Of a DNA stretch of 64,000 nucleotides, positions 18,447-25,767 are shown in pieces. The translations under genes and the position numbers were made by a program. Source of the stretch: Cochlodiniinecator piscidefendens (GTDB taxonomy: Bacteria > Pseudomonadota > Alphaproteobacteria > Rhodobacterales > Rhodobacteraceae). The stretch spans positions 584,344 through 648,343 of the forward strand of contig NZ_JAAOIE010000001.1 in NCBI RefSeq assembly GCF_011326755.1. Direction: 5' to 3'. A model generated the notes under the pieces. It was not told where the DNA came from. It ran no database searches and was given only the letters and a program-made list of their open reading frames with translations. Position 1 is the stretch's first letter. Each line of letters begins with the position of its first letter.

Positions 18447-19646
18447 ATGGTAGATAAAACATCAATTGAGCGTATAGCACAGCTTACGAAATTTTCCGAA
18501 GATCCGCTGGAAAAGCTCAAAGCTCGGGCAAATAATTTTGACAAAACTATAGGTATGCAGTCCTCGACTGAAAGATTAATGAGAGAATTGCAAAGCAATG
18601 ACACTTTGATTCGTTTAGAAAATGCCCTTAGTATAGCCAACCAGCATTCTGTGTTGTTTGATGCTGCTAAAAAGTTAATGGAAATGCCCTTATATGTTAA
18701 TCAGCTAACAAAAATTGCTGAACGCACCGGCCACTACTCGCGCCTGTTTGATCAAGCTGTTCTTCCTGATCACTCTCACCTTGCTGAAATTGCCCAAAAA
18801 ATGGCGGACAGAATCACCTCATTTGAAGTTGTTCTCGCTAATGAACAGAGTTGGGCTGCCAGATTAGCTGTACAAATGGATTCTGTTAGGCATCCTTGGG
18901 TTTTTCCGGAACACGCTGCGCTATCTTTCGAAGGGTTTGCTGTTGTTTCCCGTCTAAATGATGTTGTGAGGTATGCAGAACCATTTGGTGAATTCACACG
19001 TGAAATTATCAATGATGATCTCGGTGCACCGATTGATGTAAACGATGGCGCTGAGGCAGATGAACGGGATGCAGCCCACGTGGATGCAGGAATAAATCCC
19101 GGCATTTTAGCAATTCCTGAAACAGCAATGGGAGATGTTTTGATACAAACAGGGTTTGTATTTAGAGCCGAATACACTCCTGTTCCACCTACCACAGATG
19201 GAAGTAATCACGGGCATATCTATCATCCCGGCCATGCCGCATTAATTACGGCTGTCGAACAGAACTTAAGAAATCTCATTGTGGCCAAGATGGTTGAATT
19301 TTACGGCATTAACTGGATGCACTCCCGAATGAGTGGCGCCATTGTTGCTGGCTGGCAAGAACGCCATGATGAAGCAGTAGCTGCAGGCGAAGCCTCTCTT
19401 GATTTGATCCAGTATTCCAATTTTATGGAGCTTAAGGACATCATTATTGGTCGCCAACACTGGAAGGAAATATTTTCCACTACATTTAGTAAAAAGGAAC
19501 ACTTCGCGACCTCAATGGAGAGGTTGCACCCAATTCGTTTACCGTTGGCGCATAGCCGTCCGATTGGCGTTGGACAGCAAATCCATCTTATTTCGGAGTC
19601 GGGGCTTCTACTGCGTGCACTTGGAATTGATATTTTCAGAAAGTGA
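18447..19646 (+). CDS. Swt1-type HEPN domain protein (putative RNase, defence module)
   Basis: A 399-residue soluble protein. The N-terminal 250 residues are helical and unknown to me. The C-terminal part (about 262-399) matches the Swt1-type HEPN domain: VEQNLRNLI, a Tyr-Gly-x-x-Trp turn, FMELKDIII, HWKEIF, then the motif RLPLAH with Arg364 and His369, the RX4-6H signature of metal-independent HEPN RNases, followed by SRPI. HEPN proteins are common in toxin-antitoxin and abortive-infection systems. The next gene overlaps its stop codon by 4 nt, so the two are co-translated. It lies in a mobile island and is flanked on both sides by related hairpins. RNase activity is inferred from the motif; the target is unknown. 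Confidence 0.85.
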   Translation: MVDKTSIERIAQLTKFSEDPLEKLKARANNFDKTIGMQSSTERLMRELQSNDTLIRLENALSIANQHSVLFDAAKKLMEMPLYVNQLTKIAERTGHYSRLFDQAVLPDHSHLAEIAQKMADRITSFEVVLANEQSWAARLAVQMDSVRHPWVFPEHAALSFEGFAVVSRLNDVVRYAEPFGEFTREIINDDLGAPIDVNDGAEADERDAAHVDAGINPGILAIPETAMGDVLIQTGFVFRAEYTPVPPTTDGSNHGHIYHPGHAALITAVEQNLRNLIVAKMVEFYGINWMHSRMSGAIVAGWQERHDEAVAAGEASLDLIQYSNFMELKDIIIGRQHWKEIFSTTFSKKEHFATSMERLHPIRLPLAHSRPIGVGQQIHLISESGLLLRALGIDIFRK

Positions 19647-20602
19647 CAATGATAGACAAATCCTACGCAACACCTACCGATATTGCGAAACATCTTATTA
19701 TTGGTAGCGCACCTGAACGGTGTGAAGAACTTGAAGATTTTTGGTCACAGTACGAAATTTATTTCGAAGAGATCAATGATCGTTCGGGTATTATTCTCAA
19801 CGCCAACAAAGATCGGGTCCAGTATACAAGAAAAGACCTTCAAGTGGTGTGGCTACTGGGATTTTCACTTTGGAAATCTATCGAATTATTTAGCCCCGCG
19901 ATTATCTTGCCGAAAATAGTTGGAAGTACATCAGAAAAAATTCTGCGGGACGATCCCGATCTTGATGGGTTCGAGCGGGATTATTCGGAACGCTTGAATA
20001 TGATTAGGCAGTTCATTGAAAGTGATGAAATTGATCCAAAAATATGGCCTACAGATATCCCTGAACCACGCGCTTGCCGAGAGGATTTTGATAATCCAGA
20101 AGACATGGCAGTCTTCGACCTTGTAATGATGACCACAAGCGTATTGTTCTTACACGAGCTCAGGCATGTAAAATTCGCACGAGATCACTCCACTGGAACG
20201 CCGCGCCCCGTCGATAAAGCGGAAGAAGAAATGATCTGCGATACGTGGGCGAGAAGTTGGTTTATGGACAAACTCGATGTTTATGCAGAAGACAACAATT
20301 GTAGTCGTCAAATAATTTGTTCAAAACGCGCTATGGCATTGGCCCTAGCATCTGAATATCTCCGATTTGCCAGCGGCCACTTTGGTCAATTTGGAAGTGC
20401 TGATTACCCTCCACTACCTCTACGCATATCGACCTTGTCCGCAAATATTCATCTTCCAGATGATGATGATTTCTGGATTTTATCCGCGAGTATATTGTTA
20501 GGCGAAACTCGGCGAAAACTTGGTAGAACCGCGTCAGTTCCTCAAGGGACTCCTAAAGCAATCGTTAAAGTTCACACCAACTCCTGTCAAAATCAGCTTT
20601 AG
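19643..20602 (+). CDS. HExxH zinc metallopeptidase, Lit (U49)-like
   Basis: Up to 319 residues from a GTG at 19643 that overlaps the HEPN stop codon (GTGA); an ATG two codons on (19649) is the other option. A helix carries HELRH (171-175), the HExxH zinc motif, and about 20 residues later EEEMICDTWAR (194-204) supplies an acidic third ligand, an arrangement recalling Lit/peptidase U49 and related HExxH families. Lit of E. coli excludes phage T4 by cleaving EF-Tu. There is no signal peptide, so the protein is cytoplasmic. Pairing with a HEPN RNase points to a phage-triggered block of translation; this is inference. The hairpin array starts immediately at the stop codon. Confidence 0.8.
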   Translation: MTMIDKSYATPTDIAKHLIIGSAPERCEELEDFWSQYEIYFEEINDRSGIILNANKDRVQYTRKDLQVVWLLGFSLWKSIELFSPAIILPKIVGSTSEKILRDDPDLDGFERDYSERLNMIRQFIESDEIDPKIWPTDIPEPRACREDFDNPEDMAVFDLVMMTTSVLFLHELRHVKFARDHSTGTPRPVDKAEEEMICDTWARSWFMDKLDVYAEDNNCSRQIICSKRAMALALASEYLRFASGHFGQFGSADYPPLPLRISTLSANIHLPDDDDFWILSASILLGETRRKLGRTASVPQGTPKAIVKVHTNSCQNQL

Positions 20603-20616
20603 CGATCCCCACGATC

Positions 20617-20888
20617 TAGCTGGTACTACCAATTTTCGAAGTTAAGGCGAACCGCGAGATGTGGGTCTCTGACCCGTTTCCGTTGCGATCCCTTCAGCCA
20701 TCTCACAGCACTAAGCGTGCTGCGAGATGTGTGTCAGATGACACCATGCGCTGCGATCCCTGCGGACAACTTCCATCATAAGAGATGATGCGAGATGTGG
20801 GTCGTTGACCCGTTTGCGCTGCGACCCTTCGGACAATTTCCAGCATTAAGAAATGCTGCAAGTTGTGTGTGGTAGTACCACACGACTT
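20617..20888 (+). repeat. Four tandem 68-bp units with covarying hairpins
   Basis: The block gcgagatgt recurs at 20654, 20722 and 20790 and, changed to caagttgt, at 20859; gcgatccc recurs at 20685, 20753 and, as gcgaccc, at 20821. The period is 68 bp. Each of units 2-4 holds hairpin A (outer stem of 6-7 bp, 1x1 mismatch, inner 6-bp stem, loop with taag) and hairpin B (5-6 bp). Inner A stems are cagcac/gtgctg, catcat/atgatg, cagcat/atgctg. B stems are gggtc/gaccc, gtgtc/gacac, gggtc/gaccc, gtgtgg/ccacac. Unit 1 is more degenerate. Confidence 0.85.
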
Positions 20889-20968
20889 GACAAGGGGGCT
20901 GCTGCGCTCCCCCGTTGTATCCCCCAAAGCTGATGGTCACGATTGGCGTTGAGCCAGTCACGACCATG

Positions 20969-20994
20969 CAAACATATCGCTGTTTGATCACTCG
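20969..20994 (+). repeat. Right copy of the 26-bp direct repeat
   Basis: It matches 18223-18248 at 23 of 26 positions. Stem caaaca/tgtttg, loop tatcgc, then gatcactcg. The two copies enclose the HEPN gene, the peptidase gene and the 68-bp array. Confidence 0.75.
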
Positions 20995-21164
20995 TTAGGG
21001 AGAAGCCATCTCTCCCCAACACCCCATAGGTCAACCCTGCGCGGATTGAATGCCGTCAGCGTATCGACGCTGAACCCGACCAAAGGGCGTATCGTCGCCC
21101 CTTAGTAACCCACTCGCAGGATTTGGAGAATTGACCTCTCCACCTGCACCAGACCATGTCAAAC

Positions 21165-21440
21165 TTAATCATCCAACTGAAGCAGTTGCCGTCCTTGTTC
21201 CACAAATCTTAGAGCGCTCATGTGATATTCTGAGCAGCTACCCTCAATGCTGGTTCTCACCCCAGCCTTATATACTTGTTCAACAAGTGGTGCATTCATT
21301 GCAAAGCTTTGAGACGTGTCGCGTAATGCGTGAACAATGTTGGGCGCGTTACACATCGATTTTCCTTTTACGTACCCAAGCCCAAATGTGGCGGGAACAC
21401 TAGAAATGGCAGTTACGATCAAAATGTATTTGAGTTTCAT
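21165..21440 (-). CDS. Small exported or membrane-anchored protein of unknown function
   Basis: A 91-residue protein starting MKLKYILIVTAISSVPATFGLG, a signal peptide or N-terminal anchor, followed by a short polar domain with two cysteines (in SMCNAP and GSCSEY). The ATG at 21440 is preceded by AGGAAGG about 12 nt upstream, rather far. It lies on the opposite strand to the HEPN module and the resolvase and ends 22 bp from the last hairpin of the array. I do not recognise it. It could be an entry-exclusion or envelope protein of the element, which is a guess. Confidence 0.5.
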   Translation of the reverse strand: MKLKYILIVTAISSVPATFGLGYVKGKSMCNAPNIVHALRDTSQSFAMNAPLVEQVYKAGVRTSIEGSCSEYHMSALRFVEQGRQLLQLDD

Positions 21441-21481
21441 AGTATTGAGCGCCTTCCTGTACTGACGTGATCGCTGCACCG

Positions 21482-21613
21482 AAAGGGTTCCCTTTTGTTA
21501 GGGATGCCATAAATCACTCAACTTGTCATTGCCCCCTTGTTTTCCACAGCTTTTTTCGAGGGGTCGAAGGCTTCAAACCGTTGCTCAACGCTGTCTGCAA
21601 AAGGGAACCCTTT
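21482..21613. promoter_or_regulatory. 16-bp inverted repeat upstream of the resolvase (candidate res or operator site)
   Basis: 21482-21497 (aaagggttcccttttg) is the exact reverse complement of 21598-21613, with a 100-bp spacer. Each arm is itself close to a palindrome around aaaaggg and ccctttt. The right arm ends 20 bp before the resolvase start codon, the place where resolvases bind to recombine and to repress themselves. Confidence 0.65.
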
Positions 21614-21632
21614 TGGCAACGGAGAAACAGCC

Positions 21633-22211
21633 ATGAAGCCTGATTGTGAGAAAAAAATCGCCTGCTACGATAATCGTATGAATGACAACAACAGTAAGAA
21701 AACGGGTCGTAAAATTGGCTATGTCCGTGTGTCCCACAAAGATCAGACAGAGAACCTTCAAATTGATGCGCTTAAAGCGACGGGATGCGATTTTATTTAC
21801 GGTGATCACGGCGTTTCTGGTGCGGTGACAAAGCGTTGTGGCTTAGATGAAATGCTAGCCAGTCTTAAGAGTGGCGATACATTGGTTGTTTGGAAATTGG
21901 ATCGACTGGGACGCTCAACAATCCATTTGTTGCAGCTTCTGAGTGATCTCAGGGACAGAGGCGTTGATTTCAAAGCCATCACACAAGGCATTGATACAAC
22001 CACCGCCGTTGGCCGCATGCCCTATGGTCAGTTGGCTGTTTTTGCTGAGTATGAACGGTCTTTGATCTCAGAACGTACCAAAGCAGGGATGGCCGCAGCC
22101 AAAGCCAGAGGTGTGCATGTTGGTACACCTAAATTATCAAAAACTATGAATAAAGCACTGGAAAATTTGGAGAAATTTACCTTGATAGACACAGGCGCAG
22201 AAAACACATAA
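21633..22211 (+). CDS. Small serine resolvase/invertase, C-terminal HTH apparently lost
   Basis: A 192-residue Tn3/Pin-type recombinase. Residues about 25-160 are the catalytic domain: GYVRVS with the nucleophilic Ser, the active-site Arg in KLDRLGRS, and the E-helix segment FAEYERSLISERT. After HVGTPKLSK the expected Hin-type helix-turn-helix is not seen; only about 20 unrelated residues remain. The start at 21633 is chosen because GGAG lies 9 nt upstream, although the frame is open earlier. The gene probably served dimer resolution of a plasmid or element. Without its DNA-binding tail it may be inactive, or may be a short variant. Confidence 0.85.
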   Translation: MKPDCEKKIACYDNRMNDNNSKKTGRKIGYVRVSHKDQTENLQIDALKATGCDFIYGDHGVSGAVTKRCGLDEMLASLKSGDTLVVWKLDRLGRSTIHLLQLLSDLRDRGVDFKAITQGIDTTTAVGRMPYGQLAVFAEYERSLISERTKAGMAAAKARGVHVGTPKLSKTMNKALENLEKFTLIDTGAENT

Positions 22212-22344
22212 TTATTTTTGCCTCATGTGGCTATCTGACATGAACTCGCCTCTTGCGTGAAACTGATTTTTGACGACTATCCAAAGCACAACGTTTCTCA
22301 ACGAATTTTAAAATTCAAGTCACTTGATAACGAAAGTCAGATGA

Positions 22345-22857
22345 ATGCATTTCAACGATCTGCCGCGCGGCGTTCCCAATACGACCGCATACTCCGACCA
22401 AGCCCCACGCGCGCTATGGGTTGATCCGGACGAAGTGGCCTCTCACAGCAACTGGCAATACGATGCTGGCAAGATATTTCTGGGGAAATCAGGTGAACAA
22501 ACCATCGGAATTAAAGATGATCGTCATCTTCTGACTATCGCGGGGTCACGGGCAGGCAAAGGCACATCAGCCATTGTACCCAATCTTTTGCTCTACACAG
22601 GCTCAGTCGTGGTTATTGACCCCAAGGGTGAAAACGCCCGCCTGACAGCAGAACGCCGTGGATATGGGCGCGGCATCGCGGATGGTGGACTAAAACAGGA
22701 TGTTTTTGTTATTGATCCTTTTGGCGTGTCGAACGTAGATGATCAGTATTTGGCTGGATTTAATCCACTAGCTGACCTCAATCCTGTAGGTGATGATTTC
22801 ATAGATGAATGCGATGCCATCGCCGACGCCTTGGTTGTGCAAGAGGGTAAACCGTGA
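22345..22857 (+). pseudogene. VirD4/TraG-type conjugation coupling ATPase, 3'-truncated
   Basis: The first 170 residues of a T4SS coupling protein. The Walker A motif is seen in AGSRAGKGTS (about 67-76), followed by VVVIDPKGEN, a conserved strand of the family. Normal proteins exceed 500 residues. The frame stops right after ALVVQEGK, a point where the family continues, because unrelated sequence begins near 22853. The N-terminus looks intact and soluble. It shows that the island once belonged to a conjugative element or plasmid; no relaxase or other T4SS gene remains. Confidence 0.85.
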
Positions 22858-22942
22858 AGAGATTCGCCTCTACAAGTACGGCACAGCCTCTCTGCTGAAG
22901 ATTTCAGAGATAGAAGCCGTTTTGGAAAGTGGAAGTTTATAG
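22853..22942 (+). pseudogene. 3' fragment of a helix-turn-helix (excisionase-like) gene
   Basis: Directly after the break in the VirD4-like gene, an open stretch of 29 codons plus stop reads REEIRLYKYGTASLLKIS and then EIEAVLESGSL. This resembles the C-terminal end of a small AlpA/Xis-like HTH protein, but the family assignment rests on a short piece. The 5' part is missing. Its position, 86 bp from the 3' end of a tRNA, fits an old excisionase at an element border. Confidence 0.5.
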
Positions 22943-23027
22943 CAATCCCCCCTTGGGGGACTGGCTGGGGGGCCAAAGTGAAAAACCACCCAACAACACA
23001 CACATTTTAAGGAATATTCGGGAAAAA

Positions 23028-23115
23028 GTGGTGCGAGCGGGGGGACTTGAACCCCCACGTCCATACGGACAACAGATTTTAAGTCTGGCGTGTCTACCGA
23101 TTCCACCACGCTCGC
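23028..23115 (-). tRNA. tRNA-Leu (UAA)
   Basis: On the minus strand the acceptor stem gcgagcg (23115-23109) pairs with cgctcgc (23038-23032), followed by A and an encoded CCA (23030-23028). The anticodon loop cttaaaa gives UAA. A long variable arm and the T arm gttcaagtc are present. It forms the right border of the island. Confidence 0.95.
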
Positions 23116-23295
23116 ATTAAGCGCGTCTATATATAAAGTGAAATGAATCGCCAAGGCATTTTTTCAATTCAACCCGTTGAAATAACACCCAAACGCGGCC
23201 CGGTTTTTGCATCGTTTTTAACAAGTTATCTTGCTTTAAAAAATGACCTTTGGCACAGTTCCAGAACGTTAGAAATCGAAATCGAGGAATATAAC

Positions 23296-24276
23296 TTGGC
23301 CCCTGTAACGCGTGTTCCAACCATTGATATCTCCGCCCTATTCAACGACGATCTTAAAAGCTGGGAAGAGACTGCAGATAAAATTGGGAAAGCCGTCAAA
23401 GACATTGGTTTTTTATCGATAACAGGCACAGGGGTAAGTGCCGACTGCGCTGCCGATCTAAGAAACGCAGTCCAAGCATGCTTTGCGATCCCAGAGGCAA
23501 GTAAACACGAGCAGGCGGTTACGCGCGACAACTACCGTGGCTACATCCCGTTTGGCTTTTTCACTCCAAATGACGGCTCTGGGAAAGCTGACAATTATGA
23601 GGGTTTTAAGCTCCACGTTGAAATTGACAAAGATGCCCCAGTGCGTCGGGATTGCAGCCTTTACGGTCCCAACCTTTGGCCCCGTGAAACTCCGGAACTA
23701 AAATCGGCAACTTTAGCATATTGGGCTGAAATGGACCGGCTAACGCACGCACTTCTTCGGGCTTTTTGCCACGTGCTCGAATTGCCTCTAGATCGATTTG
23801 AAGCCGCGTTTTATCAACCCCTTACCAACATGACGTTACTTCATTATCCACCCCAAGCCGCGAACGACACCGGTTTTGGGATTCATGCTCACAAAGACAC
23901 AGATGCCCTAACGATCATTTCTCCCGATCCAGTGGGTGGTCTAGAAGTACGCATGCCGGATCAGACCTGGCACCAAGTCGAATGCCCCGAAGGTGGTTTC
24001 ATCGTAAACATAGGTGATATGCTAGAACTTTGGAGCGGAGGACGCTTTGTGTCGACCCCGCACCGCGTCGTGAACAAGTCCGGAAAAGAACGGTATTCTT
24101 TCCCCTATTTTGCGGTTCCCCGCCATGATATCACCGTAGCTCCCGTTGTCTCACCAATTGACGGATTTTCAAGACCTTCTGTCCATTGCGGTCATTGGTC
24201 GGCAGAAACATGGCGAACGAACTGGCCCGACGAGAAAGCCGACGGCGACACGCCTGAATTAGGCACAATCCACTAA
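23296..24276 (+). CDS. Isopenicillin N synthase-like Fe(II)/2-oxoglutarate oxygenase
   Basis: A 326-residue soluble oxygenase of the isopenicillin-N-synthase/gibberellin-oxidase group. The DIOX_N-like N-terminus (RVPTIDISALF) is followed by the double-stranded helix with iron ligands His199, Asp201 (HKD) and His256 (TPHRV) and the 2OG-binding Arg266-x-Ser268. The start is inferred to be TTG at 23296, with GAGGA about 7 nt upstream and the family N-terminus just after it; the frame is open upstream from an ATG at 23143, but that leader does not look like the family. The substrate is not predictable. Confidence 0.88.
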   Translation: MAPVTRVPTIDISALFNDDLKSWEETADKIGKAVKDIGFLSITGTGVSADCAADLRNAVQACFAIPEASKHEQAVTRDNYRGYIPFGFFTPNDGSGKADNYEGFKLHVEIDKDAPVRRDCSLYGPNLWPRETPELKSATLAYWAEMDRLTHALLRAFCHVLELPLDRFEAAFYQPLTNMTLLHYPPQAANDTGFGIHAHKDTDALTIISPDPVGGLEVRMPDQTWHQVECPEGGFIVNIGDMLELWSGGRFVSTPHRVVNKSGKERYSFPYFAVPRHDITVAPVVSPIDGFSRPSVHCGHWSAETWRTNWPDEKADGDTPELGTIH

Positions 24277-24290
24277 CCTTGGCAGGTGTT

Positions 24291-24830
24291 TTAGATTTCT
24301 TCTTCGACGGGATCGGTCATATACTGCCGCTCTGGCAGCCAAGGGTTTAACGCTAGAGCGCGGCGCAACGCAGTTTGCGCAGCCTCCGTGCGACCAAGCT
24401 GGCGCAAGGTCAAACCTTGCCCCGCAATCGCCGCTATGTGATCAGGCGCTAGTTCTATTGCACGCTCTAGATCTTGGAGCGCGGATACATAATCAGACTG
24501 TATAAACGACACAAATGCGCGCTGATTATATCCTTCTGCAAAATGGGGACAGTATTCAATTAATGCGCTGAAGCTTTCGGTTGCTCCGTCAAAATCAAAT
24601 TGCGCGCGACGTGTCATTCCCAGGTCAAGCAACTCCTGCGCCTGAACATCTGGTGCCACTGCCCAAAATTCCCACAATTCATTTCCAAGAAGTCTGGCTT
24701 CGGCCTCGTTTTCGACGGTCTGCAATTCTTGATAAATCTCGCCATATCGATCTGGGCGTTCGCCCACATTCGGGCAAGCATGGGCAACAACAGGAGCGAC
24801 GATAAGGGCAAAAGATGTAAATATACGCAT
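24291..24830 (-). CDS. Exported TPR-repeat protein
   Basis: A 179-residue precursor with a signal peptide (about 1-18, ending VAHA) and two to three tetratricopeptide repeats in residues about 75-165 (for example GYNQRAFVSFIQSDYVSALQ, then the next repeat). TPR domains bind partner proteins; this one would sit in the periplasm. It lies tail to tail with the oxygenase, 14 bp apart. No specific function can be assigned. Confidence 0.82.
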   Translation of the reverse strand: MRIFTSFALIVAPVVAHACPNVGERPDRYGEIYQELQTVENEAEARLLGNELWEFWAVAPDVQAQELLDLGMTRRAQFDFDGATESFSALIEYCPHFAEGYNQRAFVSFIQSDYVSALQDLERAIELAPDHIAAIAGQGLTLRQLGRTEAAQTALRRALALNPWLPERQYMTDPVEEEI

Positions 24831-24977
24831 ACCTCATGATCGCGCTGGAACCACGTTAAGGTCAAATCACATTCTTGAGACCCTCATCTTACGTCTGTAT
24901 TGCAACATTATCAGGCAAAGTTAAGAGCCAGCGTTCACGTCATATCTTCTGGACAGCTTCAACGCTATGATCCCGTC

Positions 24978-25718
24978 ATGATACCTATTCGCGACCATAA
25001 TCCTTCACAACGCACCCCTTATATTACCTGGGGGTTGATGGCATTAAACATTGTCATTTTCTTCAGCTATTGGAGCTTCTTAGACGAGCCAAGAAGGCTG
25101 TATTTCTTCTATCAGGATTGGGCTTTAGTGCCTCAAACGGTATTAAACGGTCAGTACCTACATACTCTGATCACATATATGTTTTTGCATGGTGGTTTTA
25201 TGCACCTAGCCGGCAACATGCTGTTTCTATGGATATTTGGGGACAACCTAGAAGATGAATTAGGTCATCTAAAGTTTTTGCTGTTCTATATCTTGGCTGG
25301 CATTGGTGCAGCCGTGGTTCAGATCGCGGCGGATCCCTCTTCGAACATACCTATTGTTGGCGCATCAGGCGCGATTGCTGGTGTCATGGGCGGGTATCTG
25401 CTTTTGTTTCCGAAGGCAAAGATCGACATACTGTTCATCTTCATCGTCTTTTTTAAGATTTTCCCAATTCCAGCGTGGATCACACTCGGAATTTGGTTTG
25501 GTCTTCAGCTCCTGAACGGGATTATCTCCGACGCAAACTCAGGTGTGGCTTACTGGGCGCATGCCGGCGGGTTTATCGTTGGGGCATTGGTGATGCTGCC
25601 AGCATGGATAAACCGTGGTGGGCGCGATTTTTGGGAAAAGACCCATGGTCACCCCGATCATCCAGAAACCCGATATAGCAGAAGCACTATTCCGATTATA
25701 TCACGGCGCAAAAAATAA
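24978..25718 (+). CDS. Rhomboid family intramembrane serine protease
   Basis: A 246-residue membrane protein of six or so helices. The catalytic Ser lies in GASGAIAG and the catalytic His in YWAHAGG; HLAGNMLFL carries the conserved His and Asn of the oxyanion region. Rhomboids cleave membrane proteins within the bilayer. The ATG at 24978 starts MIPIRDHNPS, a usual N-terminus of alphaproteobacterial members; the open frame before it is not typical. The ribosome-binding site is weak. It is divergent from the TPR gene. Confidence 0.92.
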   Translation: MIPIRDHNPSQRTPYITWGLMALNIVIFFSYWSFLDEPRRLYFFYQDWALVPQTVLNGQYLHTLITYMFLHGGFMHLAGNMLFLWIFGDNLEDELGHLKFLLFYILAGIGAAVVQIAADPSSNIPIVGASGAIAGVMGGYLLLFPKAKIDILFIFIVFFKIFPIPAWITLGIWFGLQLLNGIISDANSGVAYWAHAGGFIVGALVMLPAWINRGGRDFWEKTHGHPDHPETRYSRSTIPIISRRKK

Positions 25719-25743
25719 CCCGGCAGGCTTATGCCAACCGGGT
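25710..25743 (-). terminator. Rho-independent terminator of the inositol monophosphatase gene
   Basis: Stem acccgg (25718-25723) with ccgggt (25738-25743), inner stem ggc/gcc. On the minus strand it is followed by TTATTTTTT. It overlaps the stop codon of the rhomboid gene. Confidence 0.75.
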
Positions 25744-25767
25744 GATCTCAGTCCAAATGTCGCAAAA

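Larger units (their letters stand above)
20602..21142 (+). ncRNA. Candidate structured non-coding RNA (dense hairpin array)
   Basis: About 540 bp without a convincing gene but with some 14 good hairpins in series. After the four 68-bp units come ggggg/ccccc (20894-20898 with 20909-20913), a two-tier stem tggtc..tggc/gcca..gacca (20934-20966), caaaca/tgtttg (20969-20986), gtt.gggaga/tctccc.aac (20994-21020), tcagcg/cgctga (21056-21073), gggcg/cgccc (21085-21100) and tggaga/tctcca (21124-21142). Three of these have a loop of the form tatcgN. Stems differ while loops repeat, which is the signature of a folded RNA (or folded single-stranded DNA) rather than of protein-binding sites. It starts at the stop codon of the peptidase gene, so co-transcription is likely. 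Strand assignment follows that gene. Confidence 0.6.
15997..23027. mobile_element. Decayed integrated element / genomic island between two tRNA-Leu genes
   Basis: The segment lies between tRNA-Leu(GAG) on + and tRNA-Leu(UAA) on -, with both 3' ends facing inward. It holds a beheaded serine recombinase, a gene lacking a clear start, a HEPN-peptidase module with hairpin arrays, a resolvase with an inverted repeat upstream, a truncated VirD4-like gene and a fragment of a helix-turn-helix gene. Composition is more AT-rich than the flanks by eye. At least two junctions (about 16950 and 22853) cut genes, so it is a composite or rearranged remnant. Exact att sites cannot be placed. Confidence 0.8.

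Noticed and set aside
20617-20888. CRISPR array
   Set aside because: The period is regular, but the whole 68-bp unit is shared and the variable parts are the two arms of hairpins, not unique spacers. No cas genes are present.
20703-20927. Small minus-strand reading frames inside the hairpin array
   Set aside because: Several frames overlap each other, have no ribosome-binding sites and are explained by the repeat structure.
20602-21142. Integron attC array
   Set aside because: attC sites are also hairpins with variable stems, but here there are no cassettes between them, no integrase gene and no consistent RYYYAAC/GTTRRRY ends.
20602-21142. Type III toxin-antitoxin RNA repeats
   Set aside because: The 68-nt period is longer and the units more divergent than the antitoxin repeats I know, and the neighbouring proteins are not ToxN-like. 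It remains worth a covariance search.
22929-23120. Short plus-strand protein ending in a Pro-rich tail
   Set aside because: It is the antisense of tRNA-Leu(UAA), a common spurious call.
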